Shown here: piece after piece, positions 6,725 through 11,403 of the stretch
How positions within the stretch are numbered: the first letter of the stretch is position 1
How the letters are laid out: every line of letters starts with the position of its first letter
DNA from: Bacteroidota bacterium
GTDB lineage: Bacteria; Bacteroidota; Ignavibacteria; Ignavibacteriales; Melioribacteraceae
DNA: 11,403 bases
Reading direction: 5' to 3'
NCBI GenBank assembly: GCA_023453125.1
Contig: JAEXUB010000243.1
Location: 1-11,403 of the forward strand
Position numbers and translations under genes: made by a program
Notes under the pieces: generated by a model
Databases searched by the model: none
What the model was told of the DNA's origin: nothing
What the model saw: only the letters and a program-made list of their open reading frames with translations

Positions 6725-7755
6725 GCAATAACATAGATGCAACACCGGTAAAATTGACCGCAAAAGATTTCGCTTCGGGACAGGATGTACGCTGGTGCCC
6801 GGGATGCGGCGATTATTCGATTCTTGCTCAGGTCCAGAGAGTTCTTCCTGAACTCGGTATCCCGAAAGAGAATATTATCTGGATATCAGGTATCGGATGC
6901 TCAAGCCGTTTCCCTTATTATATGGGTACATACGGATTCCACAGTATTCACGGCCGCGCCGCTGCTATTGCTACAGGCGTTAAAGTTGCACGCCCCGACC
7001 TCTCGGTTTGGGTTGCTACAGGGGACGGCGATGCAATGAGCATTGGCGGTAACCATTTCATTCATATGTGCCGTAAGAATGTTGACCTTAAAGTGCTTAT
7101 GTTCAACAACAGAATATACGGATTAACAAAAGGGCAGTATTCACCTACATCGGATGTAGGGCTCGTTTCAAAGAGTACTCCTTACGGAAGCGTTGATTAT
7201 CCTTTCAATCCTCTAAGTCTTGCACTCGGTTCGGGCGCTACATTCGTATCCCGTTCAGCAGATAACGATCCTAAGCATATGCAGGAAGTTATTAAAAAAG
7301 CGGCAGACCATAAGGGAACAGCTTTCGTTGAAATTCTTCAGAACTGCGTTATATTCAATGACGGCGCGTTCGACTATGTAACAGGCAAGGAAAACAAGGT
7401 TGAAAAAATGCTCTATCTAAAGCACGAACAGCCTATGACTTTCGGCAAGGATAATTCAAAAGGAATTAAACTTGACGGATTCAAACCGGTAGTTATTGAC
7501 CTTAATGACGGCGTTCATTCGGTTAACGACTGCTGGGTTCACGATGAACTTGACAAAGACGCAGCCCGTTCTTTCATTCTTGCGCATATGACAGACCATC
7601 CTGAACTTCCGATGCCTTTCGGCGTAATTAGAAGAGAACTTAAACCTACATACGACGAAGGTGTTACAAAACAGATTGAAGCAGTTACCCAGAAGAGAGG
7701 CAAAGGGGATTTACAGAAAATCCTCCTCGGCAGCAATACCTGGGAAATAAAATAA
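6721..7755 (+). CDS. korB: 2-oxoglutarate:ferredoxin oxidoreductase, beta subunit
   Basis: This is the thiamine pyrophosphate and iron-sulfur subunit of the KorAB enzyme. The TPP motif begins GDGDAMSIGG at 101 and closes with FNN at 128-130, the classical GDG-x(26)-NN spacing. Four cysteines, C26 and C29 (WCPGCGDYS), C60 (GIGCSSRFPYY) and C209 (LQNCVIFND), are placed as expected for one [4Fe-4S] cluster in the short beta subunits of this family. The motif NRIYGLTKGQYSPTS (130-144) is characteristic. At 344 aa it is a usual length. No separate ferredoxin-type delta subunit adjoins it, so the enzyme is probably a two-polypeptide complex that uses a free ferredoxin encoded elsewhere. It is translationally coupled to korA and followed by a strong terminator. 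Confidence 0.94.
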   Translation: MSNNIDATPVKLTAKDFASGQDVRWCPGCGDYSILAQVQRVLPELGIPKENIIWISGIGCSSRFPYYMGTYGFHSIHGRAAAIATGVKVARPDLSVWVATGDGDAMSIGGNHFIHMCRKNVDLKVLMFNNRIYGLTKGQYSPTSDVGLVSKSTPYGSVDYPFNPLSLALGSGATFVSRSADNDPKHMQEVIKKAADHKGTAFVEILQNCVIFNDGAFDYVTGKENKVEKMLYLKHEQPMTFGKDNSKGIKLDGFKPVVIDLNDGVHSVNDCWVHDELDKDAARSFILAHMTDHPELPMPFGVIRRELKPTYDEGVTKQIEAVTQKRGKGDLQKILLGSNTWEIK

Positions 7756-7770
7756 ATTCCGGTTTTCTCC

Positions 7771-7804
7771 AAAGGCGGAGCAGAAACTCCGCCTTTTCTT
7801 TTTT
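7771..7804 (+). terminator. Rho-independent terminator after korB
   Basis: A perfect 10-bp stem AAAGGCGGAG (7771-7780) and CTCCGCCTTT (7787-7796), with the 6-nt loop CAGAAA, is followed by TCTTTTTT. It lies 16 nt after the korB stop and closes the korAB unit. Confidence 0.92.
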
Positions 7805-7857
7805 AAAGAGACTCCCTTATTTTAGCGTATTATTTTATTTTTTTTTGAAAGGACATT

Positions 7858-8841
7858 ATGATCGATTTCGGAAAGCTTAAAGAGATATTTGAACAGAATT
7901 CAACGTTTCTCGTTACAACACACGTCAATCCCGATGCGGATGCCATCGGTTCGCAGATTGCGCTTTGCAAAATCCTAAGTAAGCTCGGTAAAAAGGCATA
8001 CGCAATCAATCACAGCCCTAATCCTTACTATCTTGAATTTCTTGACGATGAGGGAATTGTGACACGGTACGAAAAGGAACTGCACGACCCGGTTATTGCA
8101 TCGTGCGATGTTATAATTGTGGCAGACCTAAACAGCGTTAACAGGACAGTCAGAATGGAAAAGGCTATCCGGGAATCTAAGGGAATGAAGATATGCATTG
8201 ACCATCATCAGAATCCCGAGAATTTCTTTGCTTATAAATTCTGCAGTACCGATTACTGCGCTACCGGGGAAATTATTTTCGATTTCATTAAGGAAACCGG
8301 GATTACTGAATTGGATTTTGGAATTGCACAGAATCTTTACGCGGCAATTATGACCGATACCGGTTCATTCCGGTTTGAAAGGACTTCTCCAAAGATTCAC
8401 CGGATTGCGGCGGAGCTTCTTGAAAAGGGGGTAAATCCTACTTATGTCTATGACCGCATTTATGACCAGAGCAGAATCTGCAAGGTAAAACTGCTCGGCG
8501 AATCTCTTGCCGAAATCCAGTTTAATGAAGAGAAGAATATGAGCTGGATGATTATAAATAAAGAAATGATAGAAAGGACCTGCGCAGACGAGGCTGAAGT
8601 GGACGGATTTGTTAATTTCTGCATGTCAATAGAAAATATAAAAATCGGCATCCTCTTCTTTGAGCTTAAGGATGGAATAAAAATCAGTTTCCGTTCAAAG
8701 GGGGAGATACCTGTAAACAGGCTCGCTGCTGAATTCGGCGGCGGGGGACATACAAACGCATCGGGCGCCAGGATGTTCGGTGTTCAGCTTGAAGAATGCA
8801 TTAAAAGAATTCTGCCCGCGGCAGAGAAATATTTAAAATAA
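7858..8841 (+). CDS. nrnA: DHH-family phosphoesterase, NrnA-like (oligoribonuclease/pAp phosphatase)
   Basis: This 327-residue protein has DHH and DHHA1 domains in the NrnA arrangement. Known NrnA enzymes degrade short oligoribonucleotides and dephosphorylate 3'-phosphoadenosine 5'-phosphate; the specific activity here is inferred. Mn-binding motifs are visible: THVNPDADAIGS (21-32; H22, D26, D28), VADLNS with D90, the signature DHH at 115-117, and IMTDTGSFRF (164-173) with D167. The C-terminal DHHA1 motif GGGGHTNASGA is at 294-304. The protein is complete and cytoplasmic. AAAGGA at 7848-7853 is a good ribosome site. It starts a new unit after the korB terminator; no clear promoter is visible, although the AT-rich 7811-7846 region must hold it. 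The aminopeptidase gene begins 12 nt downstream. Confidence 0.9.
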   Translation: MIDFGKLKEIFEQNSTFLVTTHVNPDADAIGSQIALCKILSKLGKKAYAINHSPNPYYLEFLDDEGIVTRYEKELHDPVIASCDVIIVADLNSVNRTVRMEKAIRESKGMKICIDHHQNPENFFAYKFCSTDYCATGEIIFDFIKETGITELDFGIAQNLYAAIMTDTGSFRFERTSPKIHRIAAELLEKGVNPTYVYDRIYDQSRICKVKLLGESLAEIQFNEEKNMSWMIINKEMIERTCADEAEVDGFVNFCMSIENIKIGILFFELKDGIKISFRSKGEIPVNRLAAEFGGGGHTNASGARMFGVQLEECIKRILPAAEKYLK

Positions 8842-8853
8842 TTTGGGGGATTT

Positions 8854-10356
8854 ATGTTATTCAATATTAAAATAAAACCGGTTTCTTTAAATGCTCCTTT
8901 TAAGAATAACTCGTGCCTTGTAAAGTTTCTGAATGATTCAGACAATTTCGGCAAAGAGCTTGAATGGTTTCTTCTCGATAATTCTTTTAAGCTGAATCCG
9001 GTGCAGGAGAAATTTCTTCTTAACAAAGAGAACAAAGAGCTTAAATTCTACAATGCCGATTCTTCCCCCGAAATTGTTTTTATTTACAAGGTAAAAGCGG
9101 ATGACGATTTTACCCCCGATTATTTCAGGAATGCGCTCTCTTCTGTTATTCAGCAGATATCAACGGAAGAAGTTTTCAATCTCTTTATCTCATTGCCCCA
9201 ATACGATTTGTTCAAAGGGCACTTTGAAACTGAAGAGTATTTTCAGCAGACATTTGCCGAAGGAGTGCTTTTAGGCAGCTATACTTTCGATAAATATAAA
9301 TCAAAGAAGAAAAAAGAAAAACCGCTTGATGTATTCCTGGTAAGCGATAATATTAAATTAACGGCGGGGGCAATTGAAAAGGGAACGGCGATTGTAAACG
9401 CTGTTTCATTTACCAGAGACCTTGTAAACGAGCCCGCAATTACTCTTACCCCGGCAGAGCTTGCCTCACGCGCTAAAACAGAACTTAAGAAGAATGGAGT
9501 AGCGGTAACTGTATTCGATAAAAAGGAACTTCAGAAACGTAAAATGAATGCCATTCTGGCCGTTGGGGGGGCAAGCATTCACGAACCTAAGATGATTGTA
9601 ATGCACTATAAGCCGAAGGCTAAGGCGAAGAGGAAAATTGCTCTTGTAGGCAAAGGGGTTACATTCGATGCCGGCGGACTGTCTATAAAACCAACCAGCG
9701 CTATGATGGATATGAACGGCGATATGGCTGGAGCCGCTCTTGTAATAGGCACCATTAAGGCGGTTAGCGCATTAAAACTCCCGGTTGAAATAATTGGCGT
9801 TGTGCCTGCAGTTGAAAATGTTATTTCCGGTAGTGCTTTTAAGCCTACAGATATAATTGTTGCTTCAAACGGAAAATCGATTGAAGTAAAAGATACCGAT
9901 GCCGAAGGAAGGATTATCCTTGCCGATGCTCTCGACTATGCATCGAAACAGAAGCCGGATGAGATTATAGACTTTGCCACATTAACCGGAGCCTGCGTTG
10001 TTGCGTTGGGAGAATATGCGGCAGGATTGTTTACCAAAGATGATAAACTTGCAAAAGACCTTAAGAAGGCGGGGAACAATACATACGAAAGAACCTGGCG
10101 GCTTCCTTTCTGGAATGAATATAAGGCACTCATAAAGAGCGACTTAGCAGATGTAAGCAATCTTGGCCCGAGATGGGGAGGCGCAATTACCGCAGGAAAA
10201 TTCCTAGAGCATTTTGTGGATGAAAAGATTACCTGGGCCCATCTCGATATTGCCGGTCCTGCAATGAAGAATGACCTTACCTCCTACACAAAGAAATACC
10301 ATACCGGATTCGGAGTAAGACTGATGGTTGACTACCTTAACGGAATAAAAAAATAA
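8854..10356 (+). CDS. pepA: M17 leucyl (cytosol) aminopeptidase
   Basis: This metalloexopeptidase removes N-terminal residues from peptides in the cytoplasm, normally as a two-metal hexamer. At 500 aa it has the family length, with a divergent N-terminal domain (about 1-165) and the catalytic domain from about 175. All metal and catalytic positions are present and collinear with bovine lens aminopeptidase at a constant offset of 17: K267 (VGKG), D272 (FDAGG), K279 (SIKP), D290 (NGDMAGA), D349 and E351 and R353 (TDAEGR). One oddity: the family signature NTDAEGRL reads DTDAEGRI, with Asp at the usual Asn (D347). GGGGGA a few bases before the ATG at 8854 serves as ribosome site. It follows nrnA by 12 nt, so the two form a likely operon, and it ends before a hairpin terminator. 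Distinguishing leucyl from broader specificity is not possible from sequence. Confidence 0.93.
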   Translation: MLFNIKIKPVSLNAPFKNNSCLVKFLNDSDNFGKELEWFLLDNSFKLNPVQEKFLLNKENKELKFYNADSSPEIVFIYKVKADDDFTPDYFRNALSSVIQQISTEEVFNLFISLPQYDLFKGHFETEEYFQQTFAEGVLLGSYTFDKYKSKKKKEKPLDVFLVSDNIKLTAGAIEKGTAIVNAVSFTRDLVNEPAITLTPAELASRAKTELKKNGVAVTVFDKKELQKRKMNAILAVGGASIHEPKMIVMHYKPKAKAKRKIALVGKGVTFDAGGLSIKPTSAMMDMNGDMAGAALVIGTIKAVSALKLPVEIIGVVPAVENVISGSAFKPTDIIVASNGKSIEVKDTDAEGRIILADALDYASKQKPDEIIDFATLTGACVVALGEYAAGLFTKDDKLAKDLKKAGNNTYERTWRLPFWNEYKALIKSDLADVSNLGPRWGGAITAGKFLEHFVDEKITWAHLDIAGPAMKNDLTSYTKKYHTGFGVRLMVDYLNGIKK

Positions 10357-10362
10357 TTATAA

Positions 10363-10396
10363 GAGCGCTCCCTGAGCAGGGGGCGCTTGTTTATTC
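10363..10396 (+). terminator. Rho-independent terminator after pepA
   Basis: GAGCGCTCCCT (10363-10373), loop GAGC, and AGGGGGCGCTT (10378-10388) pair over 11 positions with two G-T wobbles. An interrupted T-rich tail (GTTTATT) follows. It lies 6 nt after the stop and plausibly ends the nrnA-pepA unit; the weak tail suggests less than full termination. Confidence 0.75.
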
Positions 10397-10454
10397 CCTT
10401 GAATGAAATGTTTTATTGAAGAACGGTTCACCATCAAAGATGAACATATCCAAT

Positions 10455-10484
10455 TTTACAATTCCAGTTGCAATTCTATATTAT
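10455..10484 (+). promoter_or_regulatory. Candidate promoter for the acyl-CoA synthetase gene
   Basis: TTTACA (10455-10460), an 18-nt spacer, and TATTAT (10479-10484) each match sigma-70 consensus at five of six positions. The -10 lies 37 nt before the ATG at 10522. The 6-bp inverted repeat AATTCC (10460-10465)/GGAATT (10486-10491) brackets the spacer and -10, which could be an operator. Confidence 0.4.
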
Positions 10485-10521
10485 CGGAATTAAATTAAAA
10501 GCTAAATTTTTGGAGTAGAAA

Positions 10522-11403
10522 ATGCCTATTTTAAAAGATTTCAAGACCATATCGGAATTATTCAAAATTATTGCTTATGAGTATGGAAAAACAGCCGAGC
10601 ATTGTTCCCTTAAGTATAAAGCTGGGGATAAATTCGCAGAGATTTCCTATGATGAACTCTATTCCAATACTGAAAATCTTGCTATGGGGCTTGTTTCTTT
10701 AGGTGTTAAAAGAGGGGATAAAGTTGCCATAATAGCAGAAAACCGCCCCGAATGGGTTTATTCCGATATGGCAATTTTAGGCATTGGGGCTGTTGATGTT
10801 CCCCTGTATCCTATTTCTACTTCAGAAACAATAGAATATATATTAAAAAATTCCGAATCGGTTGGAGTTGTAGTCTCTAATAAGCTGCACTACAATAAGG
10901 TTGCAAAAATCTGGAAGGAATGCAAGAATCTCCGCTTCATCATTGTTATGAACGAAGGAGATGTATCGGGAGAGAAAAATGTTTTCTCAATGAATGATGT
11001 AATGAGGATGGGGCTCAGTTATAAAGCAGATAATCCGCGCCTGTTCCTGGACGGGCTTACACTTTCGAAGGAGAATGATCTCTGTACAATTATTTATACT
11101 TCAGGCACAACAGGGGAGCCTAAAGGGGTTATGTTAACGCATAAAAACATTGTATCCAATGTTAAGGCGGCTCACGAAGTATTTGACATAGGCAAAGATG
11201 ATATTTTCCTTTCATTTCTCCCATTGTGCCATATATTCGAAAGGATGGCCGGATATTACACCGCGTTTTCCTGCGGAGGCATTATCGCATACGCCGAAAG
11301 CATTGAACGTGTTGCCCAAAATATGATTGATGTTAAGCCGACAATTATGACTGCCGTGCCCCGCCTTTTTGAACGGGTTTATTCAAAAGTTATTAAGAAT
11401 GTA
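10522..11403 (+). CDS. Long-chain acyl-CoA synthetase (AMP-forming), partial (C-terminus beyond right edge)
   Basis: The first 294 codons of an ANL-superfamily ligase are present and the frame is open to the edge. These enzymes activate fatty acids with ATP to acyl-AMP and then acyl-CoA, feeding beta-oxidation or lipid synthesis. The N-terminal domain shows the ISYDELY and VAIIAENRPEWVYSDMAIL motifs, the P-loop-like AMP motif YTSGTTGEPKGVMLTHKN at 192-209, SFLPLCHIFERM (231-242), and TAVPRLFERVY (277-287). The SFLP-x-x-HxFER and PRLFE motifs are those of the roughly 600-residue FadD15-like long-chain group, so about half the protein is missing. TGGAG at 10511-10515 gives a ribosome site with 6-nt spacing. 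It stands alone after the pepA terminator. Chain-length preference cannot be told from this part. Confidence 0.92.
   Translation, partial: MPILKDFKTISELFKIIAYEYGKTAEHCSLKYKAGDKFAEISYDELYSNTENLAMGLVSLGVKRGDKVAIIAENRPEWVYSDMAILGIGAVDVPLYPISTSETIEYILKNSESVGVVVSNKLHYNKVAKIWKECKNLRFIIVMNEGDVSGEKNVFSMNDVMRMGLSYKADNPRLFLDGLTLSKENDLCTIIYTSGTTGEPKGVMLTHKNIVSNVKAAHEVFDIGKDDIFLSFLPLCHIFERMAGYYTAFSCGGIIAYAESIERVAQNMIDVKPTIMTAVPRLFERVYSKVIKNV

Noticed and set aside
6785..7039. Alternative plus-strand frame within korB
   Set aside because: It lies wholly inside korB, whose TPP and cysteine motifs are intact; no motif or ribosome site supports the second frame.
7811..7846. AT-rich tract with TATTAT before nrnA considered as a promoter
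   Set aside because: A -10-like hexamer is present but no acceptable -35 or TTTG element lies at the right distance, so I do not list it as a promoter.
1..11403. Search for mobile elements, CRISPR repeats, tRNA/rRNA, defence or biosynthetic clusters
   Set aside because: No transposase or integrase motif, no regularly spaced repeats, no cloverleaf, and the genes are standard metabolism with uniform style; nothing supports an accessory system here.

Overview
The window reads as ordinary chromosome from a bacterium of the Bacteroidota/Chlorobi/Ignavibacteria group. The support is the gene set and sequence style: a gamma-alpha fused KorA paired with a short KorB, a DsbD whose N-terminal and thioredoxin domains are of the type common in that group, a glutamine-dependent NAD+ synthetase, moderate GC by eye, and AT-rich spacers. 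Several genes carry recognisable Shine-Dalgarno-like purine tracts (AGGAGGG before korB, AAAGGA before nrnA, TGGAG before the acyl-CoA synthetase). That fits Ignavibacteria somewhat better than classical Bacteroidetes. The assignment is inference; no rRNA or other marker is present. I see no mobile element, CRISPR array, tRNA or rRNA.

Layout. Minus strand, 1-942: a two-gene envelope-stress type unit, a PspC-domain membrane protein followed by a LiaF-like/toast_rack membrane protein that runs off the left edge and is found only by reading the minus strand from base 453. A 370-380 bp divergent spacer (943-1324) follows, rich in palindromes. Plus strand, 1325-4788: nadE (NAD+ synthetase) and dsbD (transmembrane thiol-disulfide reductase), 23 nt apart and probably co-transcribed. 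Plus strand, 4877-7755: korA-korB, the two subunits of 2-oxoglutarate:ferredoxin oxidoreductase, overlapping by 4 nt and closed by a clear rho-independent terminator (7771-7804). Plus strand, 7858-10356: nrnA-type DHH phosphoesterase and an M17 leucyl aminopeptidase, 12 nt apart, closed by a second hairpin terminator (10363-10396). Plus strand, 10522 to the right edge: the first 294 codons of a long-chain acyl-CoA synthetase.

How they work together. korAB supplies a ferredoxin-linked 2-oxoglutarate/succinyl-CoA step of the TCA cycle, usable oxidatively or reductively. nadE makes the NAD+ pool. dsbD carries cytoplasmic thioredoxin electrons to the periplasm. nrnA and the aminopeptidase finish RNA and peptide turnover. 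The acyl-CoA synthetase activates fatty acids. These are mostly housekeeping functions in separate transcription units, and I found no convincing new multi-gene system. The least explained parts are the nested palindromes between pspC and nadE and the membrane domain that appears in both genes of the pspC unit.
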